A DNA stretch of 64,000 nt. It comes from Streptomyces iranensis (GTDB taxonomy: Bacteria; Actinomycetota; Actinomycetes; Streptomycetales; Streptomycetaceae). Position numbers and translations under genes: made by a program. This document shows positions 8,554 through 17,734 of this stretch, piece by piece. Position 1 is the stretch's first letter. Each line of letters begins with the position of its first letter. The stretch is from NCBI RefSeq assembly GCF_017874715.1, contig NZ_JAGGLR010000001.1, positions 1 to 64,000 on the forward strand. Reading direction: 5' to 3'. The notes beneath the pieces were generated by a model that saw nothing but the letters and a program-made list of their open reading frames with translations, was not told where the DNA came from and made no database searches.

Positions 8554-9727
8554 CGGGCACCTCCATCTCGATCACGGTGCCCTTGCCGGGCGCCGACTCC
8601 ACCGTCAGACCGCCGCCGACGCCGCCGGCCCGGTACCGCATCGACACCAGCCCGAGGTGGCGCCCGGCGCGCCGTACGGCCGAGGGGTCGAATCCCCTGC
8701 CGTCGTCGGCGACGCGGAGCCGGGCGCCCTGGCCGTGCCGGGCGAGGGTGACGTCCACCTGCCGCGCGTCGGCGTGGCGCAGCGCGTTGTGCAGGGCCTC
8801 CTGGGCCACCCGCAGCACGGCCTCCTCCTGGGCGGCGGGCAGCGCCCGTACGCCGTGGCAGGCGAAGGTGACACGGGCGGAGTGGGCCCGGTCGAGCACC
8901 CGCACCTGGGTCCTGAGGGTCGCCACGAGGCCGTCCTCGTCGAGGGCGGCGGGACGCAGCTCCACGACGGCGGAGCGCAGCTCGTCGGCGGCCTCGGCGG
9001 CGAGCAGCGCGATCTGCTGGAGCTCGTCCTTGGCGCGGCCGGGGTCGCGGTCCACCAGGGCCGTGGCCGCCTGGGCGGTCAGCCGCAGCGAGAAGAGCTT
9101 CTGGGAGACCGCGTCGTGCAGCTCGTGGGCGAGCCTGGCCCGCTCCCCCGCGATGGTGAGCTCGCGGCTGCGCTCGTGGAGCCGGGCGTTGGTCAGGGCG
9201 ATGGCGGCGTGCTGGGCGAGGATGGACAGCAGCTCCTCGTCCTCGGCGGTGAAACCGCAGCCGCCCTCGGGCTTGGGGCATCGCTTGTTGGCGAGGAATA
9301 CCGCGCCGAGAACTTCATCGCCATCGGCAATGGGAAGTCCCAAGAAATCCGACATAACGGGATGAGCTGATGGCCATCCCTCAAAACGGGCATCCAGTCG
9401 CACATCGGCGAGTCGCTGCGGAGTGGCGTCCTTGAGCATCGCGGCGAGAATGCCGTGCTGTCGCGGCAGCGGCCCGATGGCCTTCCACTGCTCCTCACTG
9501 ACCCCATCTACTACGAACTGGGCGAAACCTCCGTGATCATCCGGAACCCCCAGAGCGGCATACTCCGCATCGAGCAGCTCACGGGCGGACACAACGATGG
9601 TCTTTAGGACATCACGGACTTCCAGATGTCGGCTCATCGCGAGCAGTGCCGCGCTCACCCGACTCAGCCCGGCCTCGGCTCCGCCGCCCCGTCCTTTCGT
9701 CATGGGCATTACCGTACCCACCGCCAT
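8546..9727 (-). CDS. GAF-domain sensor histidine kinase (HisKA_3)
   Basis: This cytoplasmic kinase of about 393 residues has a GAF sensor domain (about 35-180, with the family block EYAALGV and LGLPIADGDEVLGAVFL). A HisKA_3 dimerisation helix follows with the phospho-acceptor in LAHELHDAVSQKL (His204). The HATPase_c domain has the N box NALRHADA and G boxes ADDGRGFD and GLVSMRYRAG. There is no transmembrane segment, so it senses an intracellular or membrane-permeant signal. The start could also be the ATG at 9703. It forms an operon with the LuxR regulator. Confidence 0.9.
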   Translation of the reverse strand: MAVGTVMPMTKGRGGGAEAGLSRVSAALLAMSRHLEVRDVLKTIVVSARELLDAEYAALGVPDDHGGFAQFVVDGVSEEQWKAIGPLPRQHGILAAMLKDATPQRLADVRLDARFEGWPSAHPVMSDFLGLPIADGDEVLGAVFLANKRCPKPEGGCGFTAEDEELLSILAQHAAIALTNARLHERSRELTIAGERARLAHELHDAVSQKLFSLRLTAQAATALVDRDPGRAKDELQQIALLAAEAADELRSAVVELRPAALDEDGLVATLRTQVRVLDRAHSARVTFACHGVRALPAAQEEAVLRVAQEALHNALRHADARQVDVTLARHGQGARLRVADDGRGFDPSAVRRAGRHLGLVSMRYRAGGVGGGLTVESAPGKGTVIEMEVPGG

Positions 9728-10149
9728 CCGGTGGGCATATCGGCCGGTCGGCGGCCACCTGATAAGACCTGAGCCCTAGGTCGAACGGCGCACACGAGGC
9801 CCCCAAAGGGGCTGTTACAGGGGTGGAAAATACAAACACCCTGAGCATTTGCCTGGGCACACCGCGCAATATGAGAAGCTCCGCGATGTGAGCCCGGACA
9901 CACGACCTAAATCACGTACGAACGTGCTTAGTGGACGTTTCATAGGCGACTGAGCGGGGATGACGGCCGTCCGCGTGGGCATGAGCAGCCTACTTATCCA
10001 CTAAGCAGCATCGTATGTCACGCCTTTGCGACAGCTTTTTGCGGCAGCTAAGAATTTCACCCAGTCGCACGGCGCCGTAGATCCAGGAACGGCGCTCTGC
10101 GCGCCGATTTGGCCTGCGACTCAAGCGATTGGAAGAGGTCTACTCCGCC
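9728..10149 (+). promoter_or_regulatory. 422 bp intergenic region upstream of the transglycosylase gene
   Basis: There is no gene here beyond a seven-codon ATG frame (9981-10004). The left half holds the kinase promoter region. The right half contains the hairpin-rich segment described separately. I looked for the ydaO/c-di-AMP riboswitch core that precedes several Streptomyces cell-wall hydrolases and did not find it. The ribosome-binding site for the downstream gene is GGAAGAGG near 10131. Confidence 0.6.
9913..10007 (+). ncRNA. Candidate structured leader RNA upstream of the SLT gene
   Basis: An 11 bp perfect long-range inverted repeat, TGCTTAGTGGA (9925-9935) with TCCACTAAGCA (9997-10007), encloses a nested pair TAGGC/GCCTA (9943-9947, 9988-9992). 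Inside that are GCGG/CCGC and the self-complementary GACGGCCGTC (9962-9971). A competing short hairpin, CACGT-acga-ACGTG (9913-9926), shares two bases with the outer stem, so the two are mutually exclusive. That is the layout of a switch or a regulated leader, but no known class is recognised and chance is not excluded. Confidence 0.35.
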
Positions 10150-10905
10150 ATGCCCCTGCCGAACATCCCCGGTTACAACCGTCTCACCAAGACGCACAAG
10201 TACTCCGCCGCCGGAATCGCGGCCGCCGGTGCGGCGGCCATAGCCTTCGCGGTCGTCCCCAGTGGTGACGCCGGCGCCAAGACCACGGCCCAGGACCTGC
10301 CGAACAAGCCGGTCGCCCTCACCTCTCAGAAGGCCGACGCCCAGGCCCACCACGAGGCCCTGGCGAAGCAGTCCGCCCTCGCCGCGAAGCAGGCCAAGGA
10401 CGAGGCCGCGAAGAAGGCCGCCGCCAAGCAGGCCGCGGAAGAGGCCGCCGAGAAGAAGGCGGCTGAACAGGCCGCCGCGAAGAAGGCCGCCGAGGCCAAG
10501 GCCGCCAAGGAGCGCGCCGCCAAGCAGGCCGCGAGCCGCTCCGCCACGCGTATCGAGACGGTCGCCGCCGAGAAGAAGACCTACCCGGACAACCTCGACG
10601 GCTGGATCCGGGAGTCCCTCGACATCATGAAGAAGAAGGGCATCCCCGGCTCCTACGAGGGCATCCACCGCAACATCATCCGGGAGTCCGGCGGCAACCC
10701 GCGCGCCATCAACAACTGGGACATCAACGCCCAGAACGGCGTGCCCTCCAAGGGCCTGCTCCAGGTAATAGCCCCGACCTTCCAGGCGTACCACGTCGAG
10801 GGAACCCCCTGGGACGCCTACGACCCGGTCGCGAACATCACCGCCGCCTGCAACTACGCCGCGGACCGGTACGGCTCGATGGACAACGTGAACGGCCCGT
10901 ACTAA
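10150..10905 (+). CDS. Secreted SLT-domain lytic transglycosylase
   Basis: This exported peptidoglycan-cleaving enzyme has 251 residues. The N-terminal membrane/signal segment (SAAGIAAAGAAAIAFAVVP) is followed by a long Ala/Lys/Glu-rich helical coiled coil (about residues 65-150). The C-terminal SLT domain reads YEGIHRNIIRESGGNPRAIN, SKGLLQVIAPTFQAY, YGSMDNVNGPY, with the catalytic Glu in IIRESGG. The ATG at 10150 is used; a TTG seven codons upstream is in frame but poor. Similar Streptomyces proteins act in germination and hyphal wall turnover. It may be controlled through its unusual leader. Confidence 0.9.
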   Translation: MPLPNIPGYNRLTKTHKYSAAGIAAAGAAAIAFAVVPSGDAGAKTTAQDLPNKPVALTSQKADAQAHHEALAKQSALAAKQAKDEAAKKAAAKQAAEEAAEKKAAEQAAAKKAAEAKAAKERAAKQAASRSATRIETVAAEKKTYPDNLDGWIRESLDIMKKKGIPGSYEGIHRNIIRESGGNPRAINNWDINAQNGVPSKGLLQVIAPTFQAYHVEGTPWDAYDPVANITAACNYAADRYGSMDNVNGPY

Positions 10906-10944
10906 GCCCGAAGGGCCCGTCCAGAACCCGGCGTTCCGACGCCG

Positions 10945-10988
10945 AAGGGCGACGGCACCCCCTGTGTGCGAGGGGTGCCGTCGCCCTT
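10945..10988 (+). terminator. Terminator of the transglycosylase gene
   Basis: A perfect 17 bp stem, AAGGGCGACGGCACCCC (10945-10961) with its complement (10972-10988), has a 10-nt loop. It sits 40 bp after the stop codon, followed by a C/T-rich run. Confidence 0.85.
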
Positions 10989-10991
10989 CTC

Positions 10992-11080
10992 CGTGACCGT
11001 GCTTTTCGTGACCGCGCTTTTCGTGACCGTGATTTCTCGGCCGTGCTCCCGCGGCCGTGCTTCCCGCGGCCGTGTTCTCC
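10992..11080. repeat. 15 bp tandem repeat array
   Basis: About six degenerate copies of CGTGACCGTGCTTTT, drifting to CGGCCGTGCTTCCCG, fill the space between the terminator and the stop of the converging FHA-ABC gene. Confidence 0.75.
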
Positions 11081-11095
11081 TGGCCGCGGTGGTGG

Positions 11096-13864
11096 CTACT
11101 TGCGCATGACCTCCGGCTCATGGCGGCGCAGCAGCCGTGCGACCACGATGCCGCACACGATGCCCAGGACGATCAGCGCGACCATGTCGACGCCCCACTG
11201 GGTGGTGGTGTGCTCCCACAGCGGGTCGGTGTCCAGGGGCTTCTTGCTGTCCCACGGCGCCATCATGTGACCGGCCCCCGGGCCGAGGTCCAGCGTGGCA
11301 CCGGCCGCGCCGATCGCCCAGCGGGACGGCATCAGCCAGGCGAACTGCTCGACACCCGGCGATCCGAAGATCTTGAACAGCACACCGGTGAAGACCACCT
11401 GGACGATCGCGAACATGACCAGCAGCGGCATGGTCTTCTCCGCGGTCTTCACCAGGGACGAGATGACCAGGCCCACCATCATCGAGGTGAAGCCGATCGC
11501 GATCACGGCCACGCAGAGCTCGGCGGCCGGCGGCATCAGCAGGCCCTCTTCGGGCAGCTTGCGCGTCGAGAGACCGATGGCGGAGATGATGATGCCCTGG
11601 CATGCGGTGATCACGCCCAGCACGATCACCTTGGACATCAGATACGCGGAGCGGGACAGGCCGACCGCCCGTTCCCGTTCGTAGATGACCCGTTCCTTGA
11701 TCAGTTCTCGTACGGAGTTGGCCGCGCCGGTGAAGCACATGCCGACCACAAGGATCAGCAACACCGTCCCGGCGGCCTGGTTGAAACTGCCCTTCGGGGC
11801 CATCTGGAGGCCGAACTTCGCCGGGATGACGACGCTCACCGCCCCCAGCACGGCGGGCAGGATCACCATCAGCCCCATGAAGCCCTTGTCGGAGCCGATC
11901 ACCGACAGATAGCGGCGGATCAGCGTCCACAGCTGGGAACCCCAGCTCTGCGGCTTCTGCATCCGGGTCGGCGGCGTCTGGACATGGACGGACTGCGGGG
12001 CGACGGAGTCCAGGTCCGCGGCGTACATCTGGTAGTGCTGCGAACCGCGCCAGCGGCCCGCCCAGTCGTAGTCACGGTAGTTCTCGAACGCCGAGAAGAC
12101 ATCCGCCCAGCTGTCGTAGCCGAAGAAGTTGAGCGCCTCGTCCGGCGGGCCGAAGTAGGCCACCGAACCGCCCGGCGCCATCACCAGGAGCTTGTCGCAC
12201 AGCGCCAGCTCGGCCACCGAGTGGGTGACCACCAGCACCGTGCGGCCGTCGTCGGCCAGACCGCGCAGCAGCTGCATGACATCGCGGTCCATGCCCGGGT
12301 CGAGACCGGAGGTCGGCTCGTCCAGGAAGATCAGCGACGGCTTGGTGAGCAGCTCCAGCGCGACCGAGACCCGCTTGCGCTGACCGCCGGAGAGGGCGGT
12401 GACCTTCTTCTCCCGGTGGATGTCCAGTTTGAGCTCGCGCAGCACCTCGTCGATCCGGGCCTCGCGCTCGGCCTCGGCGGTGTCACCGGGGAAGCGGAGC
12501 TTGGCGGCGTAGCGCAGGGCCTTCTGGACGGTCAGCTCCTTGTGGAGGATGTCGTCCTGGGGCACCAGACCGATGCGCTGACGCAGCTCGGCGAACTGCT
12601 TGTAGAGGTTCCGGTTGTCGTAGAGGACATCGCCCTGGTTGGCCGGGCGGTAACCGGTGAGCGCCTTGAGCAGCGTGGACTTACCGGAGCCGGACGGGCC
12701 GATGACCGCGACGAGGGACTTCTCCGGAACGCCGAAGGAGACGTCCTTGAGGATCTGCTTGCCACCGTCGACCGTCACCGTCAGATGGCGGGCCGAGAAG
12801 GAGACCTCACCGGTGTCGACGAACTCCTCGAGGCGGTCGCCGACCAGCCGGAAGGTGGAGTGTCCGACGCCGACGGTGTCGGTGGGGCCGATGATCTGCT
12901 GCCGGACCGGCTGACCGTTGACATAGGTGCCGTTGTGGCTGCCGAGGTCACGTATCTCGAAGCGGCCGTCGGGCAGCGCCTGGAACTCGGCGTGGTGGCG
13001 CGAGACCTGCAGATCGGAGACGACCAGGTCGTTCTCCAGCGCACGGCCGATGCGCATCACCCGGCCGGCGGCCAGCTGGTGGAAGGTGGTCGGGCTGCGG
13101 TCGCCCTGGGCGGTCGCGGTGCCGGCCGGGCCGGAGGGGCCGGCACCGGGACCGCTCTGCGCGAGGTTGCTCTGCGGGGCCTGAGGCTGCGGCTGCTGAT
13201 GCGGCTGGGGGGGCTGCTGCTGCGGCTGATGGGGCGCCTGCTGCTGCGGGACGAACGGCTGCTGCTGGTGCGGGGCCTGGGGCTGGGGCTGCTGCCAGCC
13301 TTGGGGCTGCCCTTGGGGCTGTGCCTGGGGTTGCCCTTGGGGCTGCCCTTGCGGGTGCGCCTGGGGCTGCCCTTGGGGCGGCTGCCCACCCTGCTGCGGC
13401 CAGCCGCCGGGTCCGGGCTGCCGCGGCGGCTGCTGGGCGGGGGGCTGCTGACCCTGCTGGCCCTGGTGAGCCTGCTGGCCCTGTTGGGGCATGCCCATCG
13501 CCGCCTGCTGGCCGTACGCGCCCGCGGCACCCATCGAGGGGGCACCGCCCGAGGGGGCACCGCCGCCCGAGACGCTGAGCCGGGGGCCATCGGTGGCATT
13601 GCCGAGATGGACGGCCGAACCAGGGCCGATTTCCACCTGTTGGATTCTCTGGCCCTGCACATAGGTGCCATTGGTGGAACCCTGATCCTCAATGATCCAA
13701 CTGCGCCCACCCCAGCGCACCGTGGCATGGCGCCAGGAGACCCTGGCGTCGTCCAGGACCATGTCGCCCTGGGGGTCACGCCCCAGGCTGTACGACCTGG
13801 ATGGATCAAGTGTCCAGGTCTGTCCGTTCAATTCCAGTACGAGTTCCGGCACTCCATGCCCCAC
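11096..13864 (-). CDS. FHA-domain ABC transporter (fused ATPase and permease)
   Basis: This protein of 922 residues is laid out like mycobacterial Rv1747. An FHA domain (about 25-90, SLGRDPQGDM and GSTNGTYVQG) is followed by a Gln/Pro/Gly-rich low-complexity linker of about 130 residues and a second FHA domain (GRALENDLVVSD, HNGTYVNGQ). The ATPase has Walker A GPSGSGKST, signature LSGGQRKR and Walker B LIFLDEPTSGLD. An ABC2-type permease with about six membrane helices ends the protein. FHA domains bind phosphothreonine, so transport is probably controlled by Ser/Thr kinases. The substrate is unknown. The GTG start follows GGGGGAC. Confidence 0.92.
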   Translation of the reverse strand: MGHGVPELVLELNGQTWTLDPSRSYSLGRDPQGDMVLDDARVSWRHATVRWGGRSWIIEDQGSTNGTYVQGQRIQQVEIGPGSAVHLGNATDGPRLSVSGGGAPSGGAPSMGAAGAYGQQAAMGMPQQGQQAHQGQQGQQPPAQQPPRQPGPGGWPQQGGQPPQGQPQAHPQGQPQGQPQAQPQGQPQGWQQPQPQAPHQQQPFVPQQQAPHQPQQQPPQPHQQPQPQAPQSNLAQSGPGAGPSGPAGTATAQGDRSPTTFHQLAAGRVMRIGRALENDLVVSDLQVSRHHAEFQALPDGRFEIRDLGSHNGTYVNGQPVRQQIIGPTDTVGVGHSTFRLVGDRLEEFVDTGEVSFSARHLTVTVDGGKQILKDVSFGVPEKSLVAVIGPSGSGKSTLLKALTGYRPANQGDVLYDNRNLYKQFAELRQRIGLVPQDDILHKELTVQKALRYAAKLRFPGDTAEAEREARIDEVLRELKLDIHREKKVTALSGGQRKRVSVALELLTKPSLIFLDEPTSGLDPGMDRDVMQLLRGLADDGRTVLVVTHSVAELALCDKLLVMAPGGSVAYFGPPDEALNFFGYDSWADVFSAFENYRDYDWAGRWRGSQHYQMYAADLDSVAPQSVHVQTPPTRMQKPQSWGSQLWTLIRRYLSVIGSDKGFMGLMVILPAVLGAVSVVIPAKFGLQMAPKGSFNQAAGTVLLILVVGMCFTGAANSVRELIKERVIYERERAVGLSRSAYLMSKVIVLGVITACQGIIISAIGLSTRKLPEEGLLMPPAAELCVAVIAIGFTSMMVGLVISSLVKTAEKTMPLLVMFAIVQVVFTGVLFKIFGSPGVEQFAWLMPSRWAIGAAGATLDLGPGAGHMMAPWDSKKPLDTDPLWEHTTTQWGVDMVALIVLGIVCGIVVARLLRRHEPEVMRK

Positions 13865-14089
13865 TAGTTGTCCCCCGAGTTACCCCCTGACACAGGGAGT
13901 CTAGGGATGGCGAACATCGTGAGGAACTATTTCAGGCTCAGTCCCTTCACCGGAAGTCGGGCTTTGACAAGACCGCATCTCGGGCGTCATTGACTCATCC
14001 GAAAGGCCCTCGGAAAGTGGTAAGCGCTGACGGATAGTGCGGATCATGGTTTATCCGGGCAACTCGCGACGATCGGGGGGGTCGACGGT

Positions 14090-15622
14090 ATGAGCGCGAG
14101 CGGCGGCGTACGAGTGCCCTGGGGCCCCGCGCTGCTCGCCGCGATCGCCTCGGTGAGCTGGGCGTTCCTGGCCATGGTCGGTATCGCCGCACTCGGTCTG
14201 CATCTGATCGGCGCGGACGGGGCGGGCGCGCTCGGGCCGATGGCCGCGGCGGCGACGGTGCTGGCGGTCGGCGGTTCCGTCACTCCGTCCGGCGATGTGG
14301 GTGTCTTCGGGCTGGAGGGCGCGCAAGCTCGCGCCGCCATCGATATCGCGCCACTCGGGGTGAGTCTGGTCGGCGCGCTGCTGCTGGGATGGCTGTTCGT
14401 ACGGTCGTTGCGGGGCGCGGGGGCGGTGATCGGCCGGGCCGAACTCGCCGCGCGGGCGGGCCTGGTGGCCCTGCTCTTCCTGCTGCTGCTCGCCGGGCTG
14501 ACCTGGGTGGGCAACGATACGGTCACGATCGACGGTGCCACGCTCGTCCGCCGCGGTCTCGGCACCGAGCAGGCCGAGCACGATCTGCTGAGCCGGCTCC
14601 CCGAGCAGCTGGGCGATATCGCGGACATCGGCGGCGGGCTGCTGCCGGACCGGCTGTCCGACCTCGTCGGCGCGAAGGCGTCCGTCGGCTTCACCGTGGC
14701 CCCCGGCCGCTCGCTGCTGGGCGGCCTGGTGTGGGTCGTCGCCGTCCTGCTGCTCGCGCTGCTCGCCTCGCGCCGTACCCCGCTGCCGCCCGGCGGGCAG
14801 GCGCTGCACCGCACGGTCCGGCCGGCGGTGTCCGCGCTGTGCGGGGTGCTGGTGCTGGCGGTCGGCGCGGGCCTGGTGGCCGGGGTCTACGCGGCGATCG
14901 GGGACGACCATCCGGGGCTCGTGCTCGGATCGGCGCTGCTCGGCACGGTCAACGGGGTGTGGATCGGGGTACCGCTCGGGCTGTTCGTCCCCTGGTACGG
15001 CCGGGCGAGCGGTGCGCTGCGGCATGTGCTGCCCGACCCGGTGGACGATCTGCTCGCCGGGCCGGGCGGGGAGCGGCTCACGGTGGGGCGGCTGGCCGAG
15101 CTCGACGGCCGGGTCTGGCTGCTGGTGGTCGCGAGTGTGCTGCTGATGCTCGCCGCCGGGGTGCTCACCGCGGCCCGTACGCCCGTGGCGGGCTCCCGGC
15201 CGTCGCCCGCGGGGAACTCCCGGCCGTCACCCGCGGAGGACTCCCGGCCGTCGCCAGTGGCGGGCTCCCGGCCGTTCGCTTTCGCGGGGTGGTGTGCGCT
15301 GCGGCTGGGCGTGGTGACCGCGCTCGCGCTGCCGCTGCTGGTGGGGCTGACCCAGGTCTCGGCGGGAGCGAGCCTGTCCGTGCTCGGCTTCGACGCCTTC
15401 GGGGCGGGGATCGAGCTGTACGGGAACGCCGCGCTGGCGCTGGCGCTGGGCGCGGGGTGGGGCGCGGTGGCGGGGGCCGCCGGGGCGCTGGCGGCATGGG
15501 CGACGGGCGCGGCGGGGCGCCGGGCGGTGGCGCTCGCTCGGCAGCCGGAGGAGGGCGAGGGCGGGCCCCGGGGGCCGGGCGGGGGCGGGCCCCGGGGGCC
15601 GAGCGGGGGGCGTGGCGCATGA
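14090..15622 (+). CDS. Streptophobe-family integral membrane protein
   Basis: This 510-residue polytopic protein has about ten hydrophobic helices, starting with LLAAIASVSWAFLAMVGIAA. Members are known from Streptomyces genomes only as 'streptophobe' proteins of unknown function. Between helices, residues about 366-396 are a low-complexity linker encoded by four 24 bp repeats. The C-terminus is a Gly/Pro/Arg-rich tail of about 30 residues. It is divergent from the FHA-ABC gene across 225 bp. I can infer no function. Confidence 0.8.
   Translation: MSASGGVRVPWGPALLAAIASVSWAFLAMVGIAALGLHLIGADGAGALGPMAAAATVLAVGGSVTPSGDVGVFGLEGAQARAAIDIAPLGVSLVGALLLGWLFVRSLRGAGAVIGRAELAARAGLVALLFLLLLAGLTWVGNDTVTIDGATLVRRGLGTEQAEHDLLSRLPEQLGDIADIGGGLLPDRLSDLVGAKASVGFTVAPGRSLLGGLVWVVAVLLLALLASRRTPLPPGGQALHRTVRPAVSALCGVLVLAVGAGLVAGVYAAIGDDHPGLVLGSALLGTVNGVWIGVPLGLFVPWYGRASGALRHVLPDPVDDLLAGPGGERLTVGRLAELDGRVWLLVVASVLLMLAAGVLTAARTPVAGSRPSPAGNSRPSPAEDSRPSPVAGSRPFAFAGWCALRLGVVTALALPLLVGLTQVSAGASLSVLGFDAFGAGIELYGNAALALALGAGWGAVAGAAGALAAWATGAAGRRAVALARQPEEGEGGPRGPGGGGPRGPSGGRGA
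15185..15277 (+). repeat. In-frame 24 bp minisatellite in the streptophobe gene
   Basis: Four 24 bp units encode xxxSRPSP octapeptides (VAGSRPSP, AGNSRPSP, AEDSRPSP, VAGSRPF). They lie in a loop between predicted membrane helices, so copy number can vary without a frameshift. Confidence 0.85.
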
Positions 15623-15746
15623 CGTCACCGATCATGCGAGGGGTGACAGCACGGCGACCGGGACATGAACGTTCCGCCTCGGTCGGCCGTCCACGGTGCG
15701 GGCTGCCGCGCGCGGCGCGCGAACAGCCGGATACGGTGGGAAGACC

Positions 15747-16979
15747 ATGAGCGCATCGCGGATCCTCCCTGTGACCACCGTTCCGGACGATGATGTCCCC
15801 ACTCTCCTTGTCAAGATCTTCGGCAAGGACCGCCCCGGTATCACCGCCGGGCTCTGCGACACCCTCGCCGCCTATGGCCTGCACATAGTCGACATAGAGC
15901 AGGTCGTCACCCGGGGCCGCATCGTGCTGTGTGTCCTGGTCACGGCGCCCAAGGCCGACGGGGCGGAGGGCGATCTGCGGGCCACCGTGCACAGCTGGGC
16001 GGAGTCGATGCGGCTCCAGGCCGAGATCATCTCCGGCCGGGGCGACAACCGGCCGCGTGGCACGGGCCGGTCCCATGTCACCGTGCTCGGGAACCCGCTG
16101 ACCGCCGAGTCGACGGCCGCCATCGCCTCCCGGATCACCGGCACCGGCGGCAATATCGACCGGATCTTCCGGCTGGCGAAGTATCCGGTGACGGCCGTGG
16201 AGTTCGAGGTGTCCGGCGCCGAGACGGAGCCGCTGCGCACCGCGCTGGCCACCGAGGCCGCCGATATCGGCGTCGATGTGGCCGTGGTGGCGTCGGGGCT
16301 GCAGCGCCGGGCGCAGCGGCTGGTGGTGATGGATGTGGACTCCACCCTGATCCAGGACGAGGTGATCGAGCTCTTCGCCGCACATGCGGGCTGTCAGGCC
16401 GAGGTCGCCGAGGTCACGGCGCGGGCGATGCGCGGTGAGCTGGACTTCGAGCAGTCGCTGCACGCGCGGGTCGCGCTGCTGGCGGGGATCGACGAGTCCG
16501 TGGTGGAGAAGGTGCGCGCGGAGGTCCGGCTCACGCCCGGCGCCCGTACGCTGATCCGCACCCTGAAGCGGCTCGGCTATCAGGTGGGCGTGGTCTCCGG
16601 TGGCTTTACGCAGGTCACCGACGACCTCAAGGAACGTCTTGGCCTGGACTTCGCCTCCGCCAACACCCTGGAGGTCGCGGACGGCAAACTGACCGGCCGG
16701 GTGATCGGCGAGGTGGTGGACCGGGCGGGCAAGGCCCGGCTGCTGCGGCGCTTCGCGGCCGAGGCGGGGGTGCCGCTGGTGCAGACGGTCGCGATCGGCG
16801 ACGGGGCGAACGACCTGGACATGCTGAACGCGGCCGGTCTGGGGGTGGCCTTCAACGCCAAGCCGGTGGTCCGGGAGGCCGCGCACACCGCCCTGAACGT
16901 GCCGTTCCTCGACACCGTGCTGTATCTGCTGGGCGTGACCCGCGATGAGGTCGAGGCGGCGGACGCACACGTGGACTGA
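15747..16979 (+). CDS. Phosphoserine phosphatase SerB
   Basis: This protein of 410 residues catalyses the last step of L-serine synthesis, the dephosphorylation of 3-phosphoserine. N-terminal ACT-type regulatory repeats (TLLVKIFGKDRPGITAGLCD) occupy about residues 10-180. The HAD-family phosphatase domain follows, with nucleophile motif VMDVDSTLIQDE, SGGF for motif II, and GDGANDLDML for motif III. The ATG at 15747 follows GGTGGGAAG. It is monocistronic and ends at a bidirectional hairpin shared with sixA. Confidence 0.95.
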   Translation: MSASRILPVTTVPDDDVPTLLVKIFGKDRPGITAGLCDTLAAYGLHIVDIEQVVTRGRIVLCVLVTAPKADGAEGDLRATVHSWAESMRLQAEIISGRGDNRPRGTGRSHVTVLGNPLTAESTAAIASRITGTGGNIDRIFRLAKYPVTAVEFEVSGAETEPLRTALATEAADIGVDVAVVASGLQRRAQRLVVMDVDSTLIQDEVIELFAAHAGCQAEVAEVTARAMRGELDFEQSLHARVALLAGIDESVVEKVRAEVRLTPGARTLIRTLKRLGYQVGVVSGGFTQVTDDLKERLGLDFASANTLEVADGKLTGRVIGEVVDRAGKARLLRRFAAEAGVPLVQTVAIGDGANDLDMLNAAGLGVAFNAKPVVREAAHTALNVPFLDTVLYLLGVTRDEVEAADAHVD

Positions 16980-17002
16980 CGAGCCCGGTCCGGAACGCGG
17001 AA

Positions 17003-17050
17003 CGGCCCCCGCTCCCCCGTACGGCTATGACGACGGTGAAGCGGGGGCCG
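17003..17050. terminator. Bidirectional hairpin between serB and sixA
   Basis: Eleven-bp arms CGGCCCCCGCT (17003-17013) and AGCGGGGGCCG (17040-17050) flank a 26-nt loop that itself contains CCGT/ACGG. It lies midway between two converging genes. Confidence 0.7.
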
Positions 17051-17100
17051 GTGCGTTGGGGCGTGGCATCACGCCCGGGGCGGCACGTCCGGCGAGCGGC

Positions 17101-17619
17101 TCACTCGTGGGGCGCCCAGAAGCTGGTCAGCCGCCCGCAGCCGATCTCGACCGACTTCCACGAACCGCTGAACGTCACGACCGCGAACGCGGAGGTGGGG
17201 AAGGCTCCGCGGTCCATGCGCTCCTTGGCGTCCTCGTCGGCCTCGCCCGCCAGCGCGTCGGCGAGGCCGTGCATCCCGGGGTTGTGACCGACGACCAGCA
17301 GGTCGGTGACGTCGTCCGAAGTCTCGTTGATCACCTCGATGAGCTGACCGACCGGGGCGTCGTACAGCCGCTCCTCGTAGACGGTCTTGGGGCGCTGCGG
17401 CAACTCGTGGACCACCAGCTTCCAGGTCTCACGGGTGCGCAGTGCGGTGGAGCAGAGGGTGAGTTCGGGGGTGAGACCGGCGTCCGCGATCCGGCGCCCG
17501 GCGAGCGGGGCGTCATTGCGGCCGCGCTCCGCGAGTGGGCGCTCATGGTCGGCCACCTGGGGCCAGTCGGCCTTGGCGTGTCGAAGGAGGACAATCCTGC
17601 GGGGCACATCGACGCTCAT
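17101..17619 (-). CDS. SixA-like phosphohistidine phosphatase
   Basis: This 172-residue histidine phosphatase superfamily protein has the active-site RHG-type motif LLRHAKADWP near the N-terminus and the second catalytic His in VVGHNPGMHG. SixA removes phosphate from phospho-His in HPt domains in E. coli; the partner in Streptomyces is not established. The start is the ATG at 17619, since the upstream frame has no family similarity. It converges on serB. Confidence 0.88.
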   Translation of the reverse strand: MSVDVPRRIVLLRHAKADWPQVADHERPLAERGRNDAPLAGRRIADAGLTPELTLCSTALRTRETWKLVVHELPQRPKTVYEERLYDAPVGQLIEVINETSDDVTDLLVVGHNPGMHGLADALAGEADEDAKERMDRGAFPTSAFAVVTFSGSWKSVEIGCGRLTSFWAPHE

Positions 17620-17734
17620 GCGTCCCAGCTTCGCATGAATCGGTGCACGAGGCGCAGGGTGTTGGAACGACCTCGTCAAACGTGAGCACACCCGCGATAC
17701 GGCGGACACAACTGATCTCCACCGCCTACGGTGG

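Noticed and set aside
9728..10149. ydaO/c-di-AMP riboswitch before the transglycosylase gene
   Set aside because: I searched for the conserved GAATC and GGGAACC-type blocks of the class and did not see them; the hairpins found do not fit its architecture.
10992..11080. CRISPR array
   Set aside because: The units are directly adjacent, degenerate and 15 bp long, with no spacers; the same applies to the other tandem arrays. No cas genes are present.
15165..16970. Minus-strand 601-codon frame across streptophobe and serB
   Set aside because: It is a shadow of serB and of the 24 bp repeat region; the plus strand carries ACT and HAD motifs.
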